Assembly (NCBI RefSeq): GCF_004378255.1
Contig: NZ_SNQG01000002.1
Coordinates: 434,001 to 498,000 of the forward strand
DNA: 64,000 nt
Source: Mucilaginibacter phyllosphaerae
Lineage (GTDB): Bacteria; Bacteroidota; Bacteroidia; Sphingobacteriales; Sphingobacteriaceae
Direction of reading: 5' to 3'
Shown here: positions 45,968 through 55,219 of the stretch, in pieces
Numbering within the stretch: position 1 is the first letter of the stretch
Layout: the number at the start of each line of letters is the position of its first letter
Translations under genes and position numbers: made by a program
The notes under the pieces: model-generated
Database searches by the model: none
Seen by the model: only the letters and a program-made list of their open reading frames with translations
What the model was told of the DNA's origin: nothing

Positions 45968-47047
45968 ATGAACGAGTTTTATATTGGAGATAGAAAAATA
46001 GGTGGCGATGCCCCGTGTTTTATCATTGCAGAATTATCTGCCAACCATGGCGGCGATATAAATATCGCAAAAGAAACCATCAGAGCGGCAAAAAAAACCG
46101 GCGCCGATGCTATTAAGCTACAAACATTTACGCCCGATACCATTACGCTCGATTCTAAAAGAAAAGAGTTTTTAATAGATCATGGCACTATCTGGGATGG
46201 GCAATATTTGTATGATCTGTACAAAGAAACCACTCTTCCCTGGGAGTGGCATGCAGAATTATTTGCGGTAGCTAAAGAAGAAGGCTTAGTGTGCTTTTCA
46301 TCCCCATTTGATTTTACAGCAGTTGACCTGCTGGAGGAGTTGGGTGCACCGGCCTATAAAATTGCATCGCCAGAGATAATTGATATCCCGTTAATAGAGA
46401 AGTGCGCAAGAACCGGTAAACCAATTATCATCAGTACAGGTATAGCAACCCTGGCAGATATTAATTTGGCCACACAGGCTTGCAGAAAAGCAGGCAACAA
46501 CCAAATAATTTTGCTGCAGTGCACTACGGCTTACCCTGCCCGTTTAGATCAGGCTAATCTTAAAACGATAGCCAACCTGGTAGAAACATTTGATGCCATT
46601 GGCGGCCTGTCAGACCATACGCTGGGTATTGTCGCGCCAACCGTAGCAGTGGCCCTTGGTGCCAAGGTTATCGAGAAGCATTTTATATTGGATAAAGCTA
46701 TTGGCGGCGCTGATGCTTCGTTTTCTTTAGACCCGGAAGAATTTACACAGATGGTGAATTCTGTAAGAGATGCTGAACAGGCTATCGGTACGGTAAAATA
46801 TAAGGTAGAATCAAAAATATCCGGCTTATCTCAATTAGCATCACGCTCATTGTTTGTAGTGGAGGATGTAAAAGCAGGCGAAATTTTTACAGAAAAGAAT
46901 GTACGGTCTATAAGGCCGGGCAATGGTATGCACCCTAAATTTTATGCTGATGTTTTAGGTAAAAAAGCTACCGGGGATATTGAAAGGGGCACACCGCTAA
47001 CCTTTAACCTGGTTAGCGATTTCGACGCTGTGAACAGTTATAGATAA
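45968..47047 (+). CDS. pseI: Pseudaminic acid synthase
   Basis: 359 residues, NeuB family. NeuB barrel with AELSANHGGD, IKLQTFTPDTITLDSKR, LLQCTTAYPA, GGLSDHTLG and EKHFILDKAIGGADASFSLD; the metal-binding His residues are 21 apart as usual. A C-terminal SAF antifreeze-like domain (about 285-345) closes the active site of the partner subunit. It condenses 2,4-diacetamido-2,4,6-trideoxy-L-altrose with phosphoenolpyruvate. The motif details favour PseI over LegI or NeuB, but the substrate is not proven by sequence alone. Confidence 0.92.
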   Translation: MNEFYIGDRKIGGDAPCFIIAELSANHGGDINIAKETIRAAKKTGADAIKLQTFTPDTITLDSKRKEFLIDHGTIWDGQYLYDLYKETTLPWEWHAELFAVAKEEGLVCFSSPFDFTAVDLLEELGAPAYKIASPEIIDIPLIEKCARTGKPIIISTGIATLADINLATQACRKAGNNQIILLQCTTAYPARLDQANLKTIANLVETFDAIGGLSDHTLGIVAPTVAVALGAKVIEKHFILDKAIGGADASFSLDPEEFTQMVNSVRDAEQAIGTVKYKVESKISGLSQLASRSLFVVEDVKAGEIFTEKNVRSIRPGNGMHPKFYADVLGKKATGDIERGTPLTFNLVSDFDAVNSYR

Positions 47048-47081
47048 TGCGCAGATACACTATGAGTAATTTTAATATTTA

Positions 47082-48362
47082 ATGCTGGCTAAATTTAAAG
47101 ACAATAACTTTTTTAAAACGATGCTTCACTATGCAGCATCGCAATTAGTCGGTAACATGTTTCGCTTAATATCGGGCTTTTTAACCGTAAGGTTAATTGA
47201 GCCGCAGATATACGGAATTTTTACAGGATACGGTGTTTACCTTGGGTACATACTATTGGGGCCGTTAGGCTTATCAAACGGCCTAAGCCGCGAGTTGCCT
47301 TATGAGATGGGCCGCGGTAATGATGCATATGCAGGCAAACTGGCAAACTCTGTGTTTGTGGTAATGACCATATTAGGTGCAATTGCTGCAAGTGCATTTA
47401 TTATATGGGGGTCTGTAGAAGCTTATCATCATCACCGGGATGCTGCAATAGTGTTGTTCACCTATTCTGTTTCGGCAGCGCTGGTGTTAATGAATAAGCA
47501 CTTTTTACCCGTACTTTACCGTACTAATAAAGATTTTAAGAAAGAATCTAAAATAAACATTGCGGTAAGTATAGCAAATGTTGTTACCGTTGTAATGGTT
47601 TGGTATTGGGGCTTAATGGGCTTGTGTGTACGCGGTATAATCCTTATTGTTTTTGAAACATCGTTGTTAAATTATTTTAAACCATACAAGTTAAAATTTG
47701 AATGGAACAAAGAAGACCTCAAAAAACTTTTTAAAACCGGTTTGCCTATATTTTTTGTAGGGCAGGTAAACCCGCAATGGACTAACATCATGAACACCCT
47801 GTTGTTCTCGTTTGGCGGGGCTTTAAACTTTGGATATTTTGCATTATGCTCTATCACGCAGGCTACAATTGGCATTATACCAAACGCTTTTAGCCAGGTG
47901 TTATACCCCAAAATGTCCAGGATGTATGGCGAGGGAAAATCGCTTAAAACAATATATTATTCATTCCGTAAAGCGGCTTATTTACAATCGGTTTTTATAT
48001 TTGGTATAGCTGTAATAGGTACATTTATTATACCCTGGGTTATCCCGCCGCTGTTGCCGAAGTACGTAAACGGTATAGCCGCCGCCCAGTGGATGATGTT
48101 TGTGCCTGCAGTGCAATCGCTAAGTTTGATGAACAACTTGTTTAATGTTGCTAAAAAACAAACCTGGTATTTTTTATCATTAATTGCCGGTGCTATAGGC
48201 GGTACAATATATATATTAATCCGTCTTAAACTTGGCACTTTTAACCTGGTGTTCTTTCCGCAGGGATTAATAGTAGGTGCAATTATTCAACAAGGAATGT
48301 GCATGTTCGCTATCAATAAATTAGTCCACTTACCAGAATTTAGTAATGAAAGAGCTGGCTAA
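47082..48362 (+). CDS. Oligosaccharide flippase (Wzx-like)
   Basis: 426 residues with about 12 hydrophobic helices, the polysaccharide biosynthesis/MATE-like fold. It starts with MLHYAASQLVGNMFRLISGF, the usual first helix, and has the central cytoplasmic amphipathic loop. It flips undecaprenyl-linked repeat units across the inner membrane for Wzy. It overlaps the next glycosyltransferase gene by 17 bp. Family sequences vary greatly, so substrate cannot be predicted. Confidence 0.87.
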   Translation: MLAKFKDNNFFKTMLHYAASQLVGNMFRLISGFLTVRLIEPQIYGIFTGYGVYLGYILLGPLGLSNGLSRELPYEMGRGNDAYAGKLANSVFVVMTILGAIAASAFIIWGSVEAYHHHRDAAIVLFTYSVSAALVLMNKHFLPVLYRTNKDFKKESKINIAVSIANVVTVVMVWYWGLMGLCVRGIILIVFETSLLNYFKPYKLKFEWNKEDLKKLFKTGLPIFFVGQVNPQWTNIMNTLLFSFGGALNFGYFALCSITQATIGIIPNAFSQVLYPKMSRMYGEGKSLKTIYYSFRKAAYLQSVFIFGIAVIGTFIIPWVIPPLLPKYVNGIAAAQWMMFVPAVQSLSLMNNLFNVAKKQTWYFLSLIAGAIGGTIYILIRLKLGTFNLVFFPQGLIVGAIIQQGMCMFAINKLVHLPEFSNERAG

Positions 48363-49674
48363 AAAGTTAATAAACGTTGAGCATGAGTTGAACAAGGAAA
48401 TTAAGGTTTATTTCCTGGGGTCTTTAATTGCAGATCATCTGCGTTATGTATTCTTAAACCAGGCTAAAAAAAATAAAGAAAGTATCTCCGGTGAATTATT
48501 GGGGGCCATAAAACTCTTGTTTAAATTTTTAGCTAAGAGTAGCAAGCCTGCAAATATTAATGGCGGCATAAAAGTAATTTTTGGCAGATCAGGCCAAAAG
48601 CATCACCACCACCGGTTAGTAGATTACCTGGAAGACGAGTACAAAAGCGAATCAATGCTTTTTGATAAGGGATATAAAAATGCAATAGCCTTATTGCCTT
48701 TAAGCAAAAGGATAAAAATATTTTTTAACGTACTAAAAAAATTGCCCTTTGCATATAAATCGGCAAAAAAGAAATTAACCAACTATGGCCTTATTCCCTA
48801 TCAAAGTAAATTAATCACCAACTTAACAGGCCAGCTTATAAAATTTGAGGCTGCAATGGCATACCTGCAAAGCATAGCCGGTTTAAAACTGGTGGTGGTA
48901 GATTATGACCGTAGCACGTTTTCGGCCCTGGTGTTGGCTGCGAATGCATTGAACATTAAAACTGTAAGTTTTCAGCACGGTGCTATCAATCCTCCTTACG
49001 GTTACGTGCCGCTCATCGCAAATGAAATTTGGGTTTGGGGTAATACCTGGAAAAAAAGCCTGGTGGCAATGAATGTACCGGCCTCAAATATACAGATTGT
49101 AGGATCTACCATTGCAGAGCACTTTCCTAACCACAAATCTGCCCGTATTAAAACAATTGGTATAGGGCCCAACCCAATAGGCTTTTACCACAATTTTGCC
49201 TTATGGAGCCAACTAACTGTTGAATTAACTGATCTTGGATATGAGGTAATTGTTAAGCTTCATCCATCGATGAAGGTTAATGACGAAGTGCTTAAAATAT
49301 TTGGCAGCAAGGCAAAAATTGTAAATGCGGCAGAAATGTCTAACCCTGATTTTCTTAGCCGGATAGACCTGCTTGTTATTTCTAACAGTGGGTTAGGTTA
49401 TGAGGCGGTACTTGCAAATGTGCCCGTAGCTGTAAAAAGGCAGGCAGGTAGTATAGGGAACGATGATATGATGATAACGGAAGGTTCATTCCCGGAGTTA
49501 ATATCCGGCAGTAAACTTAAACAGCAGATCTTGAGCATACAGGAGAATTATCAGGAGGTGCTTGCTTCAGAAACTGATTATGTAAGTAAAAATATCTACC
49601 AGCAAACCGGTAATGAGGCCCGTTTGGCAACAATTAAACTAATTAACAACTATATTGATGGGGTGGCTAAGTAA
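48346..49674 (+). CDS. Putative GT-B glycosyltransferase, candidate nonulosonate transferase
   Basis: 442 residues. The C-terminal half has a GT-B donor site look: VVVDYDRSTFSALVLAANAL, the SFQHGAINPPYGYVP motif (QHG), the VIVKLHPSMKV segment (HP) and SNSGLGYEAVLANVPVAVKR. The QHG...HP pattern recalls capsule/Kdo and sialyl-type transferases (KpsS-like, polysialyltransferase-like). It lies directly after wzx and the nonulosonate genes, so it is the best candidate to use the CMP-nonulosonate; I infer this from context. Confidence 0.6.
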   Translation: MKELAKKLINVEHELNKEIKVYFLGSLIADHLRYVFLNQAKKNKESISGELLGAIKLLFKFLAKSSKPANINGGIKVIFGRSGQKHHHHRLVDYLEDEYKSESMLFDKGYKNAIALLPLSKRIKIFFNVLKKLPFAYKSAKKKLTNYGLIPYQSKLITNLTGQLIKFEAAMAYLQSIAGLKLVVVDYDRSTFSALVLAANALNIKTVSFQHGAINPPYGYVPLIANEIWVWGNTWKKSLVAMNVPASNIQIVGSTIAEHFPNHKSARIKTIGIGPNPIGFYHNFALWSQLTVELTDLGYEVIVKLHPSMKVNDEVLKIFGSKAKIVNAAEMSNPDFLSRIDLLVISNSGLGYEAVLANVPVAVKRQAGSIGNDDMMITEGSFPELISGSKLKQQILSIQENYQEVLASETDYVSKNIYQQTGNEARLATIKLINNYIDGVAK

Positions 49675-50281
49675 TAAAGTTATTGATAACTTTGTAAAGT
49701 TAACAAAAGCTGTAAGGTCAAGAGAGATAAGCAGGCACATTAAAAGCGGTATGCTTACTGTTGGTGCAAATACTTATGGTATTAACCATTTAACTATACA
49801 CAGTTACAAAGGCAGCGAAGCAAAAGTTAACATTGGTAAATTTTGTTCAATTGGCCCTAATTTGCTTATTATAACCGGCGGTATACACCCCGGAGATTGG
49901 GTATCAACATACCCATTTCGCGTAAAGTGGAATATGGAGGGGAAATATCATGACGGGATGCCGTCGACAAAAGGAGATATCATCATAGAGAACGATGTTT
50001 GGATAGGCTCTGGTGTAACTGTACTATCAGGTATTACCATTGGTAGCGGTGCCATTATAGCCTCTAACAGTATGGTTACAAAAAGTGTTGCACCCTATAC
50101 AGTTGTAGGCGGTAACCCTGCTAAACCTATAAAACAACGTTTTGATAACGATACAGTTAATGCTTTGCTTAAATTAAAATGGTGGGATATGCCTGATAAC
50201 GAAATTCTAAAATTTGTGCCGTTATTAAGCAGTAACCAGGTAAATGATTTTTTAGAGGCGGTAAAAAAGGCAAAGGCTTAA
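49658..50281 (+). CDS. CatB/Vat-like hexapeptide O-acyltransferase
   Basis: 207 residues. Left-handed beta-helix of xenobiotic acyltransferase type (KVNIGKFCSIGPNLLIITGG, DVWIGSGVTVLSGITIGSGA) with the catalytic-His-bearing GGIHPGDW segment and C-terminal helix. Such enzymes O-acetylate sugars of capsules and O-antigens. I use the ATG at 49658 (a TTG lies one codon before). It overlaps the preceding gene by 17 bp. Confidence 0.85.
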   Translation: MGWLSNKVIDNFVKLTKAVRSREISRHIKSGMLTVGANTYGINHLTIHSYKGSEAKVNIGKFCSIGPNLLIITGGIHPGDWVSTYPFRVKWNMEGKYHDGMPSTKGDIIIENDVWIGSGVTVLSGITIGSGAIIASNSMVTKSVAPYTVVGGNPAKPIKQRFDNDTVNALLKLKWWDMPDNEILKFVPLLSSNQVNDFLEAVKKAKA

Positions 50282-50292
50282 ACAAATAGATA

Positions 50293-50847
50293 ATGAAGAA
50301 AGCCTTTAAAAAGCTGATCACGTTAATTAAACACTCTGGCAGGGTATTCATCTACTTTTTTAAGGGCGGTGTTGCCTATGCAAGGGCATGTGGCGTAATG
50401 GTTGGCCAAAATTGCCGCATATATACCCGTAGTTTTGGTTCCGAGCCTTTTTTGATAACCATAGGTAATAATGTAACCGTAACGGGTGGTACTGCTTTTA
50501 TTACACATGATGGTGCGGGTATTTTATTTAATGATGACAAAGGGCGCCGGTATTTGTACGCTCCGGTGGAGATAGGCAACAATGTTTTTATTGGCTATCG
50601 CAGTATTATATTGCCAGGCGTAAAAATTGGTAATAATGTAATTATAGCTGCAGGTTCTGTAGTTGTAAATTCAATACCCGATGATGCAATAGTAGGCGGT
50701 ACACCCGCTAAGATCATAGGTAAATTCAGTGATTTAAAAGACAGGGCTTTACAATCCTGGGTATCTGATGCTGATATTAATAAAAGCCTTGCTTATCAGG
50801 ACAGGATAAACCAGGTAAAAAGCAATGTTTTAAAGAAAAGTTTATAA
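50293..50847 (+). CDS. Hexapeptide-repeat acyltransferase (WbbJ-like)
   Basis: 184 residues. N-terminal helix then beta-helix repeats ([59 protein letters not shown]), ending [10 protein letters not shown]. The THDG His is the likely catalytic base. It is a second sugar O-acetyltransferase, following the first after 11 nt and abutting the GT2 gene. Probably decorates the repeat unit. Confidence 0.85.
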   Translation: MKKAFKKLITLIKHSGRVFIYFFKGGVAYARACGVMVGQNCRIYTRSFGSEPFLITIGNNVTVTGGTAFITHDGAGILFNDDKGRRYLYAPVEIGNNVFIGYRSIILPGVKIGNNVIIAAGSVVVNSIPDDAIVGGTPAKIIGKFSDLKDRALQSWVSDADINKSLAYQDRINQVKSNVLKKSL

Positions 50848-51765
50848 ATGGTGCTAAAAAAATACTCTATAGTTATTGTTAGCTGGAATGTAAGAGACTT
50901 ACTGATACAATCGATAAGTGATTTTGTAAACCGTAGCGATGTTGAAATTATTATTATTGATAATAACTCAAACGATGATAGCGTAGAGGCTGTGCGTTCC
51001 CAATTTCCGGAGGTAACAGTGGTAGATAATAAGGTCAATCTTGGCTTTGCAGGCGGTAACAACCAGGGTTTTGAAATGGCGACAGGCGAATATGTTTTTA
51101 TACTGAACCCTGATACTATTTGTACTTATGAGGCTTTGCAAATAATGGGCCGTTATTTAGATGAAAACCCTCAATGCGGTGCCGTTGGGCCAAAGATATT
51201 TTATGGCAACGGCGTAATACAAAAATCCTGCGCGCGCAGGTTGCCAACGGTGGGCAGTTTTTTTATAATGGAAGTGCTTAGGTTAAAAAAGGTAAAAAGT
51301 AAGGTTTTAAATCATTGGATGAAATATCCTTATAAATATGACCAGATTCAAAGTGTTGAAGCCATATCCGGCGCAGCAATATTGATAAGAGGAGCCTTAT
51401 TAAAGCAATTGAAGGGTTTTGATGAGATATATCTGCATACTGGTGAAGATATAGATCTTTGCAAAAGGGTAGTGGAAAGCGGCGCCGATATTATTTATAA
51501 TCCAGAAAGTTCATTGATACATTTGGCCGGACAAAGCAGTAAGCAAGATTTGCTTAAAGTTATGTTTAAAACACATAAAAGCAGCTACCAGTATTTTAAA
51601 CAAAACTCTGGCGTGGGTGCTGCATGGGTGTTTTGGGGTTTATTAATGGGCATTAAAATACCTGTTGATGTCTTTTACTACTTTATCAGATCTAAACTAT
51701 TTGGTAAAAACGAAGCGGAATATAAATTGAATTCATCGCTTTTTAAAAAGCTTACCGGCATATGA
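50848..51765 (+). CDS. Glycosyltransferase family 2
   Basis: 305 residues, GT-A fold. IVIVSWNVRDLLIQSISDF (about 8-26), DNNSNDDSVEAV, NLGFAGGNNQGF, and the DxD-like LNPDT motif (about 88-92). The C-terminal part has an amphipathic stretch. This pattern is the WbbL/rhamnosyltransferase-like group, so dTDP-rhamnose (rfbA, rfbD in the window) is a possible donor. It overlaps the polymerase gene by 4 bp. Confidence 0.87.
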   Translation: MVLKKYSIVIVSWNVRDLLIQSISDFVNRSDVEIIIIDNNSNDDSVEAVRSQFPEVTVVDNKVNLGFAGGNNQGFEMATGEYVFILNPDTICTYEALQIMGRYLDENPQCGAVGPKIFYGNGVIQKSCARRLPTVGSFFIMEVLRLKKVKSKVLNHWMKYPYKYDQIQSVEAISGAAILIRGALLKQLKGFDEIYLHTGEDIDLCKRVVESGADIIYNPESSLIHLAGQSSKQDLLKVMFKTHKSSYQYFKQNSGVGAAWVFWGLLMGIKIPVDVFYYFIRSKLFGKNEAEYKLNSSLFKKLTGI

Positions 51766-53021
51766 AAGCGAGTTACATTTTATTTTGTGTATTTATATTT
51801 TCTGTAACTACCGATCTTAACAACCTGTTAAGTATCGCCAATAAATCAGCAGGTTTTTTGTCGCCGGTGTTTATCGGGTTACTGATAATATTTTTATACT
51901 ATTCTTTTAAGTACAATATTAAGGTGGATAAGCACACCAAAACTTTACTGATACTATTCGGCTTATGGTTTACATACGGCTCTATATTAAATATTGGCAG
52001 GCCTCAAGGTTTTGAGCATACTACAGATCGTTTCAGGTATTATCTGCCATCTATTTTGTACCTGTTTTCGGTATCATTAATGTTTACCAGATTTTTTAAG
52101 GAGGGCAAGTTTTTAAACCTGATGCGGATAATAACATTCGCGCTTGTATTAAACTCTATTGTAATTACCTTAACCAGCCTTGGTTATGTGATATCCATCG
52201 TGAATACGGACAGGGGAAGTGATGACCGTATTGGTGGCTTGTTTGATAGCGTTAATCAGGCGGGAGTAGTATCGTCCTTTGCACAAATATTTTGCTTGTT
52301 TTTTGTACTGATAGAAGTAAAACCTATCCGTAAGATCATGTACTATACGATGTACTTTGTCAGTTTATCAGCAGCTGTTCTTACATTCTCAAAAGGTGCA
52401 TTTTTATACTCCATCGTAATTGGCGTGGGCTTCTTGTATTTCCAGACATTTAAAGCCGATAAAAAAGCTGTTAACAGCAAAGTGACACAGTATTTATTAT
52501 TGATTTGTATTATTATAGCAGGTGCATTTGCTTTTAAACAAATGTTCAGCAACCGCGAGTACTCAAAAAATCAAACACAGAGGATAGATCAATTTACCCG
52601 TTTATTGGGTGGGGAGGTAAGTGCAGAAACCACAACCAACAGATCGAAAATTGGCGGAACTGCTATATCGCTGATGGAAAACGATGCTTTTATGGGCAGG
52701 GGCTTGGGCTCATTCCATGCTATACCAGAATTGGGCGGCCTTGGTACCCACGATACTTATTTACTGATACTGGGAGAAATAGGTGTTGTAGGCTTATTTA
52801 TATTGCTTTTGTATTACTTTGGCCTCTGGTGGGCTTCATTCAGACTAAGGCCCAATTCCTACTCATTTTTATGTTTAGGCATCATTACTGTTTTGATGAT
52901 CGCATCTTTTGCATCGCATAATATATTCTACGTTAAACTATATATCATGATGTTTGCCCTGCTAAACAGTGTTAACAGTTATATAAAGGCTAATGGTGTT
53001 AAAAATATTTTAAATCAATAG
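51762..53021 (+). CDS. O-antigen polymerase / ligase family membrane protein (Wzy-like)
   Basis: 419 residues, about 10-12 transmembrane helices with one large periplasmic loop (about 255-330; RIDQFTRLLGGEVSAETTTN) and GRGLGSFHAIPELGGLGTHD, the H-containing loop seen in O-antigen ligase/polymerase proteins. It likely polymerises the repeat units flipped by Wzx. Position amid transferases supports Wzy over the WaaL ligase. Confidence 0.8.
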   Translation: MKASYILFCVFIFSVTTDLNNLLSIANKSAGFLSPVFIGLLIIFLYYSFKYNIKVDKHTKTLLILFGLWFTYGSILNIGRPQGFEHTTDRFRYYLPSILYLFSVSLMFTRFFKEGKFLNLMRIITFALVLNSIVITLTSLGYVISIVNTDRGSDDRIGGLFDSVNQAGVVSSFAQIFCLFFVLIEVKPIRKIMYYTMYFVSLSAAVLTFSKGAFLYSIVIGVGFLYFQTFKADKKAVNSKVTQYLLLICIIIAGAFAFKQMFSNREYSKNQTQRIDQFTRLLGGEVSAETTTNRSKIGGTAISLMENDAFMGRGLGSFHAIPELGGLGTHDTYLLILGEIGVVGLFILLLYYFGLWWASFRLRPNSYSFLCLGIITVLMIASFASHNIFYVKLYIMMFALLNSVNSYIKANGVKNILNQ

Positions 53022-53022
53022 C

Positions 53023-54135
53023 ATGAAGGTGGCTTTATTTGTAGGTAACCTGCAGGGTGGTGGCGCAGAAAGAATGATGGTTAATTTAGCCAATAGCTTT
53101 GCTGCATTAGGTAATGAAACCTCCCTGCTGTGTGCAGATTTCTCCGGCCCATATTGTGCCGAGGTTGCTAACGATGTTACTGTGTATGATTTTAAAAAGA
53201 AAGGGGCATTTGCTGCCGTAAAAGACCTTCGCAGTTATTTAAAAAGTAACCAACCCGATTATCTCCTTACTACACAAAGCCACGTAAGCGCGTGTGCCGT
53301 GCTTGCCCATAAATTATCTGGCCAAAGCAGCACTAAGCTGATCATCAGGGAAGCAACCACACCTTCAGAGGCGTCTAGGCGTAAGGGCGGGATTAAATCA
53401 AAGATAGTTTCGTTTTTAATAAAGCAGCTATACAATAAAGCGAATGGTTTTGTTGCAGTATCTGAAGGGGTTAGGGCCGATATGATTCCTTATTATTCCC
53501 TTAAGCCGCAAAATGCGGTGGTTATTAACAACCCTGTTGTTACAGCCAGTATGGATACACTTGCAAAGGCGCCTGCTGATCATCCCTTTTTGTTCACGCA
53601 TCGCAAGCATATTACTATTATGGGTGTTGGCAGGATAAGTAAGGTTAAGGATTTTGGTACGCTGCTAAAGGCATTGGCCGAACTTAAAAAAAATACCCCG
53701 GCCAAACTGATAATTTTAGGAGATATTACAACCAATCCGTCAGAGTATGAAAAGCTGCAGGGCTTGGTAAATGAATTGGGCTTACAGGCTGATGTAAGCT
53801 TTCCGGGATTTGTTGCCAATCCGTTTGCCTACTTATCAAAAGCGGATGTTTTTGTTTTATCATCTTTATATGAGGGGATGCCTGGTGTACTGATACAGGC
53901 GCTTGCCTGCGGGTGCCAATGTGTAAGTACCGATTGTAAAAATGGCCCGGCAGAAATATTACAAGGCGATAAATATGGCACTTTAGTACCGGTTGGCGAT
54001 TTTGAGGCTATGGCTCAGGCTATAAATAACGCGTCGGCAAATCCAAAAGATCCTGAATATTTAAAAACCAGGAGCATGGATTTTAACGATGTTAATTCTG
54101 CCAAGGCATATATAAATTATTTTAAACAATTATAA
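53023..54135 (+). CDS. Glycosyltransferase family 4
   Basis: 370 residues, GT-B. N-terminal GNLQGGGAERMMVNLANSF (about 8-26, the acceptor-side GGAE motif) and C-terminal donor site GVGRISKVKDFGTLLKAL with SSLYEGMPGVLIQALACG (the EGxPxxLxEA-like motif). The nucleotide-sugar donor is unknown. One nt separates it from the polymerase gene. Confidence 0.9.
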   Translation: MKVALFVGNLQGGGAERMMVNLANSFAALGNETSLLCADFSGPYCAEVANDVTVYDFKKKGAFAAVKDLRSYLKSNQPDYLLTTQSHVSACAVLAHKLSGQSSTKLIIREATTPSEASRRKGGIKSKIVSFLIKQLYNKANGFVAVSEGVRADMIPYYSLKPQNAVVINNPVVTASMDTLAKAPADHPFLFTHRKHITIMGVGRISKVKDFGTLLKALAELKKNTPAKLIILGDITTNPSEYEKLQGLVNELGLQADVSFPGFVANPFAYLSKADVFVLSSLYEGMPGVLIQALACGCQCVSTDCKNGPAEILQGDKYGTLVPVGDFEAMAQAINNASANPKDPEYLKTRSMDFNDVNSAKAYINYFKQL

Positions 54136-54171
54136 CATCACCAGTCTAAAATCCGGTGTTTTAATGGCATA

Positions 54172-55191
54172 ATGAAAAAAGATTTTTTGATCATAGGCTT
54201 CTTTGGATATATAACAAACCAGATAGACGGGCAAACCGTGCGCAGCCGTAATATCAAAAAGCTACTTACGCAGGAGTTTGGCTTTAATACATCTTATTAT
54301 GATACCCAAGCTTTTCGTAAAAACCCCTTAGGGATCTTTAGCCTGCTGTTTTCGATCCCATTGCATAAAAAAGTAGTGATATTACCTGCCCATCGTAATG
54401 TTAAATTTTTAATGCCCGTAATCGTTTTGTACAGTAAGCTGTGGTTCAAAAAAGTTTATTTTGTTGCTATAGGCGGCTGGCTTGCAGGTTTGGTTCAAAA
54501 AAACACCTACTTAAAGTTTTTTCTGAAAAGGCTTAATCATTTGTTTGTGCAAACTAACGATTTGAAGGAAAAACTGGAGGCTATGGGTATTGCCAACGTA
54601 ACCATTCTGCCTAATTTTAAGTTTCATGATTTTGAACGGCCGTTACCAGTTGTGTCTAATGATCTTAAGGTGATCTTTATGTCGCGCGTTATGCGCGAAA
54701 AGGGTTTGGATACGCTCGAAAACCTGGCCCGCCGTATAGAAGCAGATAACGTGCCTGTAACCATTGATATATACGGGCCGATGGCTAAGGCAGATGAGGG
54801 ATACCTGCATGAGATCGTTAAAAATTATAGCAGTTTACAATACCTGGGCTTGGTGCAGCCTGATGATGTACACCCGGTAATGGGCAAATATGATGTATTT
54901 CTGTTTCCGACACATTATATGACCGAGGGTTTCCCGGGTGTAATATTAGATGCCTTTATTGCAGGTATCCCGGTTGTTGCATCTAAATGGAACTATGCTA
55001 CAGAATTTATTGATGAGACTAACGGTTTGTTGTTTAACCATCAGGAATGGGAGCAGGCTTATGCACACATAACGCAATTACTTAACAATAAGCCTTTGTT
55101 GGAAAAATTAAAACAAGGCTCGTACTTAAGCCGCGAAAAATACGCCGTGCCTGCTATTAAAAAAATACTGGAAAAGGCCGGAATGGTTTAA
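54172..55191 (+). CDS. Glycosyltransferase family 4 (divergent)
   Basis: 339 residues. Opening IIGFFGYITNQIDGQTVRSR (about 6-25) and donor region VIFMSRVMREKGLDTLENLA with FPTHYMTEGFPGVILDAFIA. The retaining GT-B signature EGFPGVILDAF is clear. 36 nt lie between it and the preceding gene. Donor and acceptor unknown. Confidence 0.87.
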   Translation: MKKDFLIIGFFGYITNQIDGQTVRSRNIKKLLTQEFGFNTSYYDTQAFRKNPLGIFSLLFSIPLHKKVVILPAHRNVKFLMPVIVLYSKLWFKKVYFVAIGGWLAGLVQKNTYLKFFLKRLNHLFVQTNDLKEKLEAMGIANVTILPNFKFHDFERPLPVVSNDLKVIFMSRVMREKGLDTLENLARRIEADNVPVTIDIYGPMAKADEGYLHEIVKNYSSLQYLGLVQPDDVHPVMGKYDVFLFPTHYMTEGFPGVILDAFIAGIPVVASKWNYATEFIDETNGLLFNHQEWEQAYAHITQLLNNKPLLEKLKQGSYLSREKYAVPAIKKILEKAGMV

Positions 55192-55219
55192 TTTGTACAT
55201 CGCCGTAAAATTTACTTTA

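Noticed and set aside
48346-49674. Assignment as CDP-glycerol glycerophosphotransferase
   Set aside because: The QHG and HP motifs give a general resemblance, but the N-terminal half and the genomic context fit a nonulosonate or capsule-type transferase better; I kept only the general call.
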